From Lunatimonas salinarum (GTDB lineage: Bacteria; Bacteroidota; Bacteroidia; Cytophagales; Cyclobacteriaceae): a DNA stretch of 64,000 nucleotides. Below are positions 31,043 to 40,152 of this stretch, piece after piece. The notes under the pieces are model-generated. The model saw nothing but the letters and a program-made list of their open reading frames with translations. It was not told where the DNA came from and made no database searches. A program made the position numbers and the translations under genes. The stretch lies in assembly GCF_017811155.1 (NCBI RefSeq), contig NZ_JACVCV010000009.1:124001-188000 (forward strand). Direction: 5' to 3'. The number at the start of each line of letters is the position of its first letter. The first letter of the stretch is position 1.

Positions 31043-33868
31043 TTAATGGGCTTCCAGCCAATCTTTGCCTAAACCAACTTCCGCAACGACAGGTATGCCG
31101 ATATCCACCGCCTCTGCCATGAGGCGTGGGATTTCCCGCTTGAGGAGTTCTATCTCGGATTGGTGCGCATCAAACACCAATTCATCGTGCACCTGAAGAA
31201 TCATTTTGGATCGGAGCTGTTCTTTTTTCATCCAATGGTGCACGTTGATCATCGCAACCTTGATCATGTCCGCCGCAGAGCCCTGAATAGGGGCATTTAT
31301 GGCGTTCCTTTCGGCAAATCCACGCATGGTGGCGTTGCGGCTGTTGATATCGCGTAAGTAGCGCCTTCTTCCGAGGATGGTTTCCACATATTCCTGCTTA
31401 CGTGCTTTTTCAATACTGCTGTCCATGTAGTCTTTCACGGCAGGAAACTCTTTGAAATAGGCGTCTATGATTTCCTTCGCTTCGCTTCGCGGTATGTTCA
31501 GACGTTGGGAAAGGCCAAAGGCGGAGATGCCATAGATGATTCCGAAGTTGGCGGTCTTTGCCTTTCGGCGCATATCGGAAGTGACCTCCTCGAGGGGTAC
31601 CTGAAAGACCTTGGCAGCGGTGGTTGCGTGCACGTCCCTGCCATTTCTAAACGCCTCAATCATCGATTCATCCTTGGAAAAGGCCGCCATGATGCGTAGC
31701 TCTATCTGGGAATAATCCGCCGCCAGAATCAGATGGTCCTCATCCCTTGGAACAAAGGCTTTTCGGATCTCCCGGCCCCGCTCGGAGCGAATGGGAATGT
31801 TCTGTAGGTTGGGATTGATCGATGAAAGCCTCCCGGTGGCGGCGACGAATTGATTGTACGTGGTATGGATGCGACCTGTCTTGGGATTGATCAATCCGGG
31901 GAGCGCATCTACATAGGTGGATTTCAGTTTGACCATCTGCCGGTAGTCCAGAATGGCTTGGGCGATTTCGTGCTCTCCTGCCAGTTTGCTCAGCACTTCT
32001 TCTCCGGTAGCAAATTGCCCGGTTTTGGTTTTCTTTGCCTTGGGGTCGAGATTCATCTTGACGAAGAGGATTTCACCCAGCTGCTTCGGAGAGCTGAGGT
32101 TAAACGATTCCCCGGCCAACTCAAATACCCGGGTTTCCAGTACCCGGCTTTCTTTTTCCAATTCCGCAGAAAGTTCGGCAAGCGCCTCCGTGTGTATCTT
32201 CACCCCTTCATATTCCATGGCAGTCAGCACTTCTATCAAGGGATTTTCTACCTCGTGGAGCAGTTTTTCCACGCCGTGTTCCTTCACCAAAGGATCCAAC
32301 ACCTGCTTTAATTGCAAGGTGATGTCAGCGTCTTCGGATGCGTAATCAACTACCTCATCGATGTCCACGTCCCGCATATTGCCTTGGTTTTTGCCTTTTT
32401 TGCCGATCAGGCTGGTGATGGAGACGGGCTTGTAATTCAGGTATTGCTCTGCCAGCCAATCCATCGAATGCTTGCCCTCCGGTTCAATCAGGTAATGCGC
32501 CAGCATGGTGTCGTAGAGCCTGCCTTTGACTTCTATGCCGTAATTTTTCAGTACAAGCAGGTCGTATTTTACGTTTTGTCCGATTTTGGTAATGTTTTCT
32601 GCGGTGAAGACCGGCTGTAACCACGACAAAATCTCTTTAGCGGCGCTTTCATCTGCAGGGATGGGTAGGTAGTAGGCCTCTCCCGGAATATAGGCAAAGG
32701 AAATCCCCACTAGTTCGGCTTCGTTCGGATTTAGGGAGGTGGTTTCCGTATCGAAGCATATTTCCGGTTGCTGGATCAGGTATTTTACCAATTCATCCAC
32801 TGCTTTCTTTCCTGACACCTTGTGGTAGCTGTGTGGTCTACTATGGAGGGTGTCCTGCGTTTCGGGCAGGATTGCCGAGGGAACTGGCTCCGGTGCGGCG
32901 TTATCGGTTTTTTCCGGTTCTTTTTCATCTGTGCCAGTAAACAAACCCAGCTGTTCGTCCACGCGCAGGTTGGGTTTCTTCATCGCTTCACCAAATACCC
33001 GCTTTGTAAGCGTTCTGAATTCCAGTTCGGCAAAGAGCGCTTTGAGCTTTTCCTCGTCGGGCCCATCGTAGCGGAGCTCCTCTTCCACAAAGTCGATGGG
33101 TACATCCTGGCTGATTGTGGCCAATTCTTTTGACAGAATGCCTTGTGGTCCAAATTCCTCCACCTTTTCGCGTTGCTTGCCTTTTAGGTCTTGCGTGTTT
33201 TTGAGTAGCTCTTCGATGGTTCCGTAGGTTTTTAGCAGTTTTACGGCAGTTTTTTCCCCTATACCGGGGATACCGGGGATGTTATCTACCGCATCCCCCA
33301 TGAGACCCAGAATATCTCTTACCTGATCTACGTGTGCGATATCCCATTTGGCGCAGATTTCCTTCGGACCCATGACATCCACTGCATTACCCATAAAGGC
33401 AGGCTTGTATAAATAGATGTGTTCTTCTACCAGTTGCCCATAATCCTTGTCAGGAGTCATCATGTAAACCACGAAACTGGTCCGCTCTGCTTTTTTGGCA
33501 ATGGTGCCTATGATGTCGTCGGCTTCAAATCCGTCCAGTTCCAACACAGGAATGTTAAAAGCCTGTACGATTTGCTTGACCCAGGGAATGGCAATCCCAA
33601 TATCTTCGGGTTGCTCTTGGCGGTTTGCCTTGTAAGCCTCAAACCGCTCGTGGCGAAAGGTTGGCGCAGGGGTATCAAATGCCACAGCGATGTGGGTTGG
33701 CTTTTCTTTTTCCAGTACTTCCAGCAGCGTGTTGGTAAATCCCAGCATCACGCCGGTATTCAGCCCCTTGCTATTGATGCGTGGAGTTTTGCTAAATGCA
33801 AAGTGGGCGCGGTAAATCAGCGCCATCGCGTCCAATAAAAACAGTTTTTTTGAACCTTTGGTTAACAT
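31043..33868 (-). CDS. polA: DNA polymerase I
   Basis: This 941-residue PolA fills gaps and removes RNA primers. It has the N-terminal 5'-3' exonuclease (LFLLDAMALIYRAHFAF, MTPDKDYGQLV, DNIPGIPGIGEKTA) and a 3'-5' proofreading domain that appears active (CFDTETTS with the DxE pair, and YASEDADIT). The family A polymerase has LAADYSQIELRI (motif A), RRKAKTANFGIIYG (motif B) and LQVHDELVFD (motif C). The ATG at 33868 is chosen because family members begin a few residues before the KLFLLDAMALIYR block. An upstream in-frame ATG at 33913 would add 15 residues (MKPTGKPVFSPNPTP) not typical of the family. Confidence 0.97.
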   Translation of the reverse strand: MLTKGSKKLFLLDAMALIYRAHFAFSKTPRINSKGLNTGVMLGFTNTLLEVLEKEKPTHIAVAFDTPAPTFRHERFEAYKANRQEQPEDIGIAIPWVKQIVQAFNIPVLELDGFEADDIIGTIAKKAERTSFVVYMMTPDKDYGQLVEEHIYLYKPAFMGNAVDVMGPKEICAKWDIAHVDQVRDILGLMGDAVDNIPGIPGIGEKTAVKLLKTYGTIEELLKNTQDLKGKQREKVEEFGPQGILSKELATISQDVPIDFVEEELRYDGPDEEKLKALFAELEFRTLTKRVFGEAMKKPNLRVDEQLGLFTGTDEKEPEKTDNAAPEPVPSAILPETQDTLHSRPHSYHKVSGKKAVDELVKYLIQQPEICFDTETTSLNPNEAELVGISFAYIPGEAYYLPIPADESAAKEILSWLQPVFTAENITKIGQNVKYDLLVLKNYGIEVKGRLYDTMLAHYLIEPEGKHSMDWLAEQYLNYKPVSITSLIGKKGKNQGNMRDVDIDEVVDYASEDADITLQLKQVLDPLVKEHGVEKLLHEVENPLIEVLTAMEYEGVKIHTEALAELSAELEKESRVLETRVFELAGESFNLSSPKQLGEILFVKMNLDPKAKKTKTGQFATGEEVLSKLAGEHEIAQAILDYRQMVKLKSTYVDALPGLINPKTGRIHTTYNQFVAATGRLSSINPNLQNIPIRSERGREIRKAFVPRDEDHLILAADYSQIELRIMAAFSKDESMIEAFRNGRDVHATTAAKVFQVPLEEVTSDMRRKAKTANFGIIYGISAFGLSQRLNIPRSEAKEIIDAYFKEFPAVKDYMDSSIEKARKQEYVETILGRRRYLRDINSRNATMRGFAERNAINAPIQGSAADMIKVAMINVHHWMKKEQLRSKMILQVHDELVFDAHQSEIELLKREIPRLMAEAVDIGIPVVAEVGLGKDWLEAH

Positions 33869-34071
33869 AGGTGTCGGGTTTGGAGAAAATACCGGTTTCC
33901 CGGTGGGCTTCATAAATAAAAAGCCAAGTTACAAATTAATCCCTAAAAGGTCGGAACAAAATATTCCATGGCCCAATCAGAATTTGATCGGTACCTGGTA
34001 GGCATTTTCGTAGTTCGGTAATAGCCAACTTTCGCTTGTCGTTCGCCTACCGATAGGTGTTTTATTAGAAA

Positions 34072-34506
34072 TTATTCTTGCAGGCTCTTTAGGTATTTTC
34101 TTCCCTGAATGGCCTTATAGCCGATAATGGCCAGGGGAATGATCCAAATTAGATCGTTGGCAATCAGATAGAAAAGTGACCGTTTGTTCCAAGTGACCAT
34201 TTCCGAGTAGGCTAATACAAACCAAGTGGCGGATACGAATTTTCCCAATAATCCCGCTCCGATAAGATATACCCAGCTAAAGGGGTAGAAAGCACTGAGG
34301 AAAATCAGAAAGCCGACTAACATGCCGAAGGTTCCAAATGCATTGGATGTTAGGTTTTCGGGTATTGGATTCAACGCCATCCAGCCAAGCACCGTCGGCC
34401 CGAACCATTTGAAAAAGGCCCCCCAAATAAAGGTATATACGCCGGCAAGTAACAAGACACCTCTTAAAGGCATTCCAAAAATCGGAGGGGTTGGGTTCTC
34501 TGTCAT
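34072..34506 (-). CDS. conserved membrane protein, four predicted helices
   Basis: This 144-residue protein has four hydrophobic segments, near residues 13-32, 55-73, 78-98 and 108-128, and a basic C-terminus (YKAIQGRKYLKSLQE). No enzyme motif is recognised. It sits alone between polA and the next leftward unknown gene, with 100-200 bp gaps on either side. Its function is unknown. Confidence 0.7.
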   Translation of the reverse strand: MTENPTPPIFGMPLRGVLLLAGVYTFIWGAFFKWFGPTVLGWMALNPIPENLTSNAFGTFGMLVGFLIFLSAFYPFSWVYLIGAGLLGKFVSATWFVLAYSEMVTWNKRSLFYLIANDLIWIIPLAIIGYKAIQGRKYLKSLQE

Positions 34507-34606
34507 GGGATTAAAGAATTCGGTTTTTAGATTTGACTAAACAGCGTTTGCGTAAGGAGTGTTTTAAAGGTAAGGAAATTTTTGGGTAAGGCTTTTGATA
34601 GATGCT

Positions 34607-35206
34607 TCAATATCGGCCTACTAGCTGATAAAAATCCTTTACGGTTATTCTCAGCGCATCCCGTTCTTTTTCGTCGTTAAGAATTGGAACCCAACGATCT
34701 TCCAACTGCACTTCAAACGAAATGGCTTCGTCTAAATAGGGAAAAATTTCCTCAATAAATCGGTAGTGCGTATAGCGGTCTCCTTGCCTGAAGAAGCTTC
34801 TTTTCAGTATTCCAGAAGAATCCGTCCAACGTACATACAGGGTGTCCAGTCCTTTTAGGTCTCCTTGAGGTTCCAAAAAGAGGTAAGCGGCATCTTTGAC
34901 CTTGTTGATGATGAGGGTTCCGTTTAGTACGAGCGCCGTGGAATCAGTAATTCGGCTTCCCAGCCGATAGAGTTCCATTTTGGCATCAGATCGGATTTCG
35001 CCATCGTAGTAAGCTCTTCGGACATTTTTGAAGTACAGGCGACTGGCCGAAGTGATGCTAAATTCATCGGTGTCGGCGCGATTGGAGGCCCTGCGTTCGT
35101 TGAAAAGGGACATGATCAGCACCAATACCAAAGAAGCAGCCCCAAAGATCTTCATAAGCCGAATTAGCTCGGGGGTCATGGAATCGTTGGGTTTGTAAGT
35201 TGCCAT
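34607..35206 (-). CDS. hypothetical membrane-anchored protein upstream of gltX
   Basis: This 199-residue protein has one N-terminal membrane helix (about 17-35, IFGAASLVLVLIMSLF) and a mostly beta-strand extracytoplasmic domain. The helix is followed by charged NERRAS, suggesting a signal anchor. No known domain is recognised. The ATG at 35206 is preferred over 35233, since the latter adds a charged stretch before MATYKPNDS. It is divergent from gltX, sharing a promoter region of about 150 bp. Confidence 0.65.
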   Translation of the reverse strand: MATYKPNDSMTPELIRLMKIFGAASLVLVLIMSLFNERRASNRADTDEFSITSASRLYFKNVRRAYYDGEIRSDAKMELYRLGSRITDSTALVLNGTLIINKVKDAAYLFLEPQGDLKGLDTLYVRWTDSSGILKRSFFRQGDRYTHYRFIEEIFPYLDEAISFEVQLEDRWVPILNDEKERDALRITVKDFYQLVGRY

Positions 35207-35320
35207 CGCATAAGGGATTTCCCTTATCAACAAAATCAGCTCGTCGATGGTTTAGGCCCAATGGTAAGGATTGGAAAAACAATACTTTGGCCTTATTCCT
35301 TATCATTCCTTGTAATTTTT

Positions 35321-35328
35321 TATCTTTG
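35321..35328 (+). promoter_or_regulatory. candidate -7 element TATCTTTG for gltX
   Basis: This is a full TAnnTTTG match 29 bp before the gltX ATG, with a predicted start near 35335. A -33 element is not evident at the expected spacing. Confidence 0.45.
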
Positions 35329-35357
35329 CGGTTTGGAAAAAATAGTATATCGAAACG

Positions 35358-36896
35358 ATGAGTAGAGAAGTCCGCGTAAGATTTGCCCCTTCTCCTACCG
35401 GTGCACTGCATATCGGTGGGGTCAGGACCGCATTGTACAATTACCTGTTTGCCCGAAAGACCGGAGGCAAGTTTTTGCTCCGGATTGAGGACACCGATCA
35501 GACGAGGTTTGTACCGGGAGCGGAAGAATATATCAAAGAGTCGTTGGAGTGGCTGGGTATCAGTCCAGATGAAAGCCCTTGGAATCCTGGGGAGTATGGA
35601 CCTTACCGCCAGTCCGAGCGCAAGGAAATGTACATGCAGTATGCACAGGATTTGCTGGATAAGGGCCATGCCTATTATGCATTTGATACGGCGGAGGAGT
35701 TGGAAGCCATGCGGGAGCGTTTATCGGCAGCAAGGGTCGTATCTCCCCAGTACAACTCGATCACCCGCATGCAGATGAAAAATTCCCTGACACTACCAGC
35801 CGACGAGGTGAAAGCCCGGCTGGAATCCGGAGACCCCTACGTGATCCGGGTAAAGATCCCCCGTAAAGAGGAAGTCAGGCTACAGGACAATGTAAGGGGT
35901 TGGGTGATGGTACATTCCAGTACCTTGGATGACAAGGTGTTGATGAAGTCAGACGGTATGCCTACTTACCACCTCGCAAATATCGTCGATGACCACTTGA
36001 TGAAAATTACGCACGTAATCAGAGGAGAGGAATGGTTACCATCTGCTCCCCTGCATGTGCTATTATATAAGTATTTCGGCTGGGAAGATACCATGCCGGA
36101 GTTTGCCCACCTACCTCTACTGCTAAAGCCTGATGGAAACGGAAAGCTATCCAAGCGGGATGCGGAAAAGCATGGCTTCCCCCTATTTCCACTCACTTGG
36201 ACAGATCCAGCCACGGGTCAGGTGGCCGACAGCTTCAAGGACCAGGGTTACCTGCCGGATGCATTTCTGAATTTCTTGGCCTTTTTGGGTTGGAACCCTG
36301 GAGATCACCGGGAGATCTTCTCCGTGGAGGAACTTGTAGATGCGTTCAGTATCGAACGCATTGGTAAGTCCGGAACCAAATTCGACATACACAAAGCCAA
36401 GTGGTATAACGAGCAATACCTCAGAAGAAAGTCCGACTCGGAATTAGCAGCCTATTTGTTGGCAGATTTGGCTAAGGAGCGCATCGAGATTTCCCAAGAG
36501 AAAGCTGAAAAGATTGCGGCATTGATGAAAGAGCGTGCTACCTTTCCGGGCGATCTATGGAAGGAGGGAAGGTTTATGCTTTTTGCTCCGGAAAAATTTG
36601 ACGAGAGTGTGGCCGAAAAGAAGTGGAATGCCGATGCCGTGAAGGTGCTTGCGGCGTTTCAGGCCAAAGTCACTGCGCTGGAATCGGATTTGGATGCGGA
36701 TACCGCGAAACACCTGCTACAAGAAGCCGCCGAAGCGTGCGAAGTAAAGCTGGGTAAAATCATGCAGGCGGTTCGTCTCGCCGCCACTGGTGTGGGTGCA
36801 GGGCCTGACCTGATGCAGGTATTTGAGATCTTGGGCAAGGAAGAATTGGCCAAAAGAATCGCATTTGCGTTAAATACATTACCCGTAAATGCCTAG
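35358..36896 (+). CDS. gltX: glutamate--tRNA ligase
   Basis: GltX charges tRNA-Glu. The 512-residue class I synthetase has the HIGH-type motif PSPTGALHIGG at 11-21 and KLSKRDA at about 259-265. The N-terminus VRVRFAPSPTG fixes the start at 35358. The Zn-binding cysteine insert of some GltX proteins is not seen. The C-terminal anticodon-binding region is intact (ACEVKLGKIMQAVRLAATG). It is followed 41 bp later by a small lysine-rich gene, and both end at one terminator. Confidence 0.97.
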   Translation: MSREVRVRFAPSPTGALHIGGVRTALYNYLFARKTGGKFLLRIEDTDQTRFVPGAEEYIKESLEWLGISPDESPWNPGEYGPYRQSERKEMYMQYAQDLLDKGHAYYAFDTAEELEAMRERLSAARVVSPQYNSITRMQMKNSLTLPADEVKARLESGDPYVIRVKIPRKEEVRLQDNVRGWVMVHSSTLDDKVLMKSDGMPTYHLANIVDDHLMKITHVIRGEEWLPSAPLHVLLYKYFGWEDTMPEFAHLPLLLKPDGNGKLSKRDAEKHGFPLFPLTWTDPATGQVADSFKDQGYLPDAFLNFLAFLGWNPGDHREIFSVEELVDAFSIERIGKSGTKFDIHKAKWYNEQYLRRKSDSELAAYLLADLAKERIEISQEKAEKIAALMKERATFPGDLWKEGRFMLFAPEKFDESVAEKKWNADAVKVLAAFQAKVTALESDLDADTAKHLLQEAAEACEVKLGKIMQAVRLAATGVGAGPDLMQVFEILGKEELAKRIAFALNTLPVNA

Positions 36897-36937
36897 TGGG
36901 AGAATATTTCCCAGGGCTCCGGTTAAACGATGTAATC

Positions 36938-37138
36938 ATGAGTAAAAAATCTAAAAAGGAGGAAACTCCAAAGGTTAATCCAGAGCTGGAAGGGTTTAAG
37001 ATGAATATCAACTCTTTCGGCGAGATATCCAGTTCCTTTTCTATCGACAAGATCAACGAGTTTCTCAACAATAATGTGGATGACAAGAAGTTGAGAGATC
37101 GCGAGGATTTGGACGAGCTAAAGAAAAAAAAGAAGTAA
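36938..37138 (+). CDS. small conserved lysine-rich protein downstream of gltX
   Basis: This 66-residue charged soluble protein has Lys-rich ends (MSKKSKKEE at the start, ELKKKKK at the end) and a middle (GFKMNINSFGEISSSFSIDKINEFLN) that looks like a short folded helix-strand unit. Similar small proteins follow gltX in relatives by general memory, but the function is unknown. The ATG at 36938 is preferred over an in-frame ATG at 36896 that overlaps the gltX stop codon. Its Lys-rich 3' end forms one arm of the terminator. Confidence 0.75.
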   Translation: MSKKSKKEETPKVNPELEGFKMNINSFGEISSSFSIDKINEFLNNNVDDKKLRDREDLDELKKKKK

Positions 37139-37161
37139 GCGCCTAATCGCTTACTTCTTTT
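37128..37161 (+). terminator. intrinsic terminator overlapping the stop codon of the small gltX-linked gene
   Basis: A 14-bp stem, 37128-37141 with 37148-37161 (core AAGTAAGCG and CGCTTACTT), has the loop CCTAAT and is followed by a pyrimidine/T-rich stretch. The left arm includes the last codons and the stop codon, so ribosomes reaching the end could melt it and couple termination to translation. Confidence 0.85.
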
Positions 37162-37182
37162 CCCTTTGATACCTATTTAGGA

Positions 37183-37830
37183 ATGAAACTTCTACGTAAC
37201 CTATGTTTACTGATTTTTTTATCCTTGGGGACGGGCGTTTCGGTGCTTGGTCAGACAAGTATTGGTTTTCGGACGGGATATTCCACTTCCAGTGCCTCCT
37301 ACAGGGTTACATTGGGTTCTTTTCCGCGAAGCGTGCAGGGATTTACCGCCCAGACCCATTCATTTGTAATTGAGCAGTTTTTTGAAAAAAATGCCGGTGG
37401 GCAGATTGAATTTCAGTTGCTTACGACGGGATATGCAGCAGTGGATTCCGTAAACGAGGGTAATGAGACACGCTTTGATTACCTCAAGATTCCGATTCTC
37501 TCTAATTTTTATTTGGGAAATACCGGTCGTTTTCACCTCAAATTAGGTCCCCATATAGGGTATTTGCTAAACGTGCAGGATGTCAGCAGGGTATCTGAAG
37601 GTACCTTGGTAATTCCCACGTATGGGCAGCCCGGTGATAATCCGCGGAAAATCATGTATGGACTGACCGGGGGTGTGGGAATTTCAAAGTTGTTTGGCAA
37701 ACACACGATACAGGGCGAAGCCCGCTTTTCTTATGAATTTGGCAGGCCGGAGACGCAAAACCGTATTTTTGACCTGAACTTTACCCAACTGGAATTTACC
37801 CTCGCTTATTTATTTAGGGTTTTGAAGTAA
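37183..37830 (+). CDS. outer-membrane beta-barrel protein (PorT-like)
   Basis: This 215-residue exported protein has a Sec signal ending near residue 24 (VSVLGQTS) and alternating strands ending in an aromatic residue pattern, EFTLAYLFRVLK. GFRTGYSTSSASYRVTLG and LKIPILSNFYLGNTGRFHLKLGPHIGYLL are typical of PorT/opacity-like small barrels of Bacteroidota. The role is unknown. It has its own unit after the gltX terminator. Confidence 0.85.
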   Translation: MKLLRNLCLLIFLSLGTGVSVLGQTSIGFRTGYSTSSASYRVTLGSFPRSVQGFTAQTHSFVIEQFFEKNAGGQIEFQLLTTGYAAVDSVNEGNETRFDYLKIPILSNFYLGNTGRFHLKLGPHIGYLLNVQDVSRVSEGTLVIPTYGQPGDNPRKIMYGLTGGVGISKLFGKHTIQGEARFSYEFGRPETQNRIFDLNFTQLEFTLAYLFRVLK

Positions 37831-37897
37831 TAATTTTTTTTGTTTTGCTTAGTCTATTTACTTTAGCGAAATCTAGGTTGAATTAACGAAGCGATCA

Positions 37898-39034
37898 ATG
37901 GGAATTACTTCCTTAATAAGTTTAATTGGAGTAGGTATAGGAATATTGGCGGTTCTTATCTCACTTTTTAAACATAAAGGAATTTCTTTCGGAAAAGCCG
38001 CTTTTTCCTTGATGTTATCGTGTGTAACCTATTATTGTTGGATGGATTTTTTGGTAGAGAGTGGAAATATTTTTAAGTATCCACATTTTTTTAAAACCGG
38101 AAGCCCTGTTTTTTACCTGCTTTTCATTTCCATTTATTGGGTCGGACAAGTTCATCTGAACAAAAAGACTAAACTTCAAGCAAGGGACTATTTACTACTT
38201 CTGATTCCACTACTAAATTTAATAGAGCTTATACCTTTTTATACACGGTCGACGGAGGAAAAATTGATTTACCTTCGTGAGCTAATGTTGGATAGAGATC
38301 AGATCATCTATGCCTACGAGGGTTGGATTCCAACTTTTTTCCATTACCTAGCACAAGTAACTTCCGGCTTAATCGTAACCGTACACTTATTAGTGGCCTC
38401 GATATTCAAGAAGGTACAGGTAGATCTGGGAGGAACCAGAAAATATAATTTGAATTGGTTGATTTACTTGTCCGCCATATTAGCAATTTTTTACTTAGCA
38501 GCGGTTTTGATGCTACTTTTTGATAGTGAAACCACCCAAATCCATATACATGCCTCATGGCTTTTTGCGGCGACAATTTTAGCGTTATTGGTATTGCTCT
38601 TTTTTGAACCCAGAATACTTTACGGCAGCAATACTGGGTTTAGGAGTGCGTCCACTCAGCGAAGTCTATTGCTTACAGATGAAGCTGAAAAAGAATACTA
38701 CAAACAAAGACTCGATCAGTTTTTTTTGAACGAGCAAAGTTACCTGGACGCTACATTCAGGCAACAGGACCTGGCCAATCATTTGCAAGTTCCTAAGACC
38801 AAGCTATCGACGATAATTGGCGAACTTTACGATCAAAACTTCAATCAGCTTATCAACGATAAGCGCATTCAGGTCGCAATTGAAAAAATGCAAAACAACG
38901 CCTGGGAAAACTTAACGATTGAAGGAATAGGCCAAGAAGTTGGCTTTAAGTCGCGTACTACCTTCTATAAAGCATTTCAGGAAAAAACAGGTCTTACACC
39001 GTCTCAGTTTCGAAAGAGATTAGCAAACAGCTGA
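37898..39034 (+). CDS. AraC-family transcriptional regulator with membrane-embedded N-terminus
   Basis: This 378-residue protein has six to seven hydrophobic segments in its first 240 residues and an AraC-type DNA-binding domain at about 270-376. The two helix-turn-helix parts are DLANHLQVPKTKLSTIIGEL and GIGQEVGFKSRTTFYKAFQE, followed by KTGLTPSQFRKRLA. Such membrane-sensor AraC proteins are common in Bacteroidota and probably sense an envelope or lipid signal. It lies between an outer-membrane barrel gene and aquaporin; the regulated genes are unknown. Confidence 0.9.
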   Translation: MGITSLISLIGVGIGILAVLISLFKHKGISFGKAAFSLMLSCVTYYCWMDFLVESGNIFKYPHFFKTGSPVFYLLFISIYWVGQVHLNKKTKLQARDYLLLLIPLLNLIELIPFYTRSTEEKLIYLRELMLDRDQIIYAYEGWIPTFFHYLAQVTSGLIVTVHLLVASIFKKVQVDLGGTRKYNLNWLIYLSAILAIFYLAAVLMLLFDSETTQIHIHASWLFAATILALLVLLFFEPRILYGSNTGFRSASTQRSLLLTDEAEKEYYKQRLDQFFLNEQSYLDATFRQQDLANHLQVPKTKLSTIIGELYDQNFNQLINDKRIQVAIEKMQNNAWENLTIEGIGQEVGFKSRTTFYKAFQEKTGLTPSQFRKRLANS

Positions 39035-39277
39035 TTTTAACAAATTTATTTTTTGTTCAATATTTCATTTTTGGACAGATTATGCCCATGCAAGAGAAAT
39101 TTAGCAGGGGGTTTAATTTACTTTTGACCCATTACCACGGATTTTTAAACAGGTAACTACATCAGCAAAAATGATACAAAAAGGCCAATCTGGATTTTTC
39201 AATCCGCTTTGTCTGTGAAGAAGAAAAATCTAAGTGAGTAACCGAATTCAAATAAATCCATCAAAGAAAATTTAGCT

Positions 39278-39958
39278 ATGAAAAAGAAGAATCTCGCGGA
39301 GTTTTTAGGGACCTTTTGGTTGGTCCTAGGAGGATGTGGAAGTGCCATGTTGGCAGCCGGTTTTCCAGATGTCGGCATTGGGCTTGTCGGTGTTTCGTTG
39401 GCCTTTGGGTTGACCGTACTAACGATAGCCTATTCAATGGGGCCAATTTCCGGGGCACACCTCAACCCAGCGGTAACCATAGGGCTTTGGGTAGGCAAAC
39501 GAATCGACTCTAAGGTAGTGCTTCCGTATATTCTTTCCCAAGTATTAGGGGGGTTGGCTGCTGCACTCGTGTTGTTTGTTATTGTGACGGGCAATGGGAG
39601 TGAAATAGGTTCTTTTGCGGCGAATGGATATGGAGAACATTCTCCTGGTGGTTATAGCATGACAGCGGCTGTAGTTACAGAGCTTGTAATGACGTTTATG
39701 TTTATGTTGATCATACTTGGGGCGACCGACGCAAAGGCGAGTCCAGGATTTGCCGGACTTGCTATAGGGTTAGCGCTAACATTGGTGCACTTAATTAGTA
39801 TACCGGTGACCAACACCTCGGTTAATCCAGCCCGAAGTATCAGCCAAGCGGTTTTTGTCGGCGATTGGGCCCTCGCGCAGCTTTGGTTATTTATCCTCGT
39901 GCCTATAGCGGGAGCCTCTTTGGCAGGATTGGTCTTTAATTACCTAAAGTCGGAATAA
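39278..39958 (+). CDS. aqpZ: aquaporin Z
   Basis: This 226-residue water channel has both NPA motifs, HLNPAV (NPA 63-65) and SVNPARS (NPA 183-185), with six membrane helices and two half helices. Selectivity-filter residues F43, H171 and R186 with nearby T180 match the water-specific AqpZ pattern, so glycerol transport is unlikely. It is a single gene. The 243-bp gap before it shows no other gene. Confidence 0.96.
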   Translation: MKKKNLAEFLGTFWLVLGGCGSAMLAAGFPDVGIGLVGVSLAFGLTVLTIAYSMGPISGAHLNPAVTIGLWVGKRIDSKVVLPYILSQVLGGLAAALVLFVIVTGNGSEIGSFAANGYGEHSPGGYSMTAAVVTELVMTFMFMLIILGATDAKASPGFAGLAIGLALTLVHLISIPVTNTSVNPARSISQAVFVGDWALAQLWLFILVPIAGASLAGLVFNYLKSE

Positions 39959-40099
39959 CCTACCTGACCAATAAAACCTGACGTGTGATGACAGCTAAAT
40001 CAGCCAGTTAGTATGAAGGAACTGTTAAGTTATATATTTTAGTAGGCAAAGTAAAAATTGGGTAAAACAGCCTGTATAGTTAAACTAATTGAAATAATG

Positions 40100-40133
40100 T
40101 TTGTGTATCCTTTAAAATATTTTGCTATCTTTC
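40100..40133 (+). promoter_or_regulatory. candidate promoter of the RND efflux operon
   Basis: TTTG at 40100-40103, a 22-nt spacer and TATCTTTC at 40126-40133 (seven of eight bases of TAnnTTTG) precede the adaptor ATG at 40153 by about 20 bp. The flanking DNA is very AT-rich. Confidence 0.45.
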
Positions 40134-40152
40134 TAATATATATATCATAATT

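Noticed and set aside
31850-32311. 153-codon plus-strand frame
   Set aside because: It is antisense to polA in the region coding for the polymerase domain, with no recognisable features.
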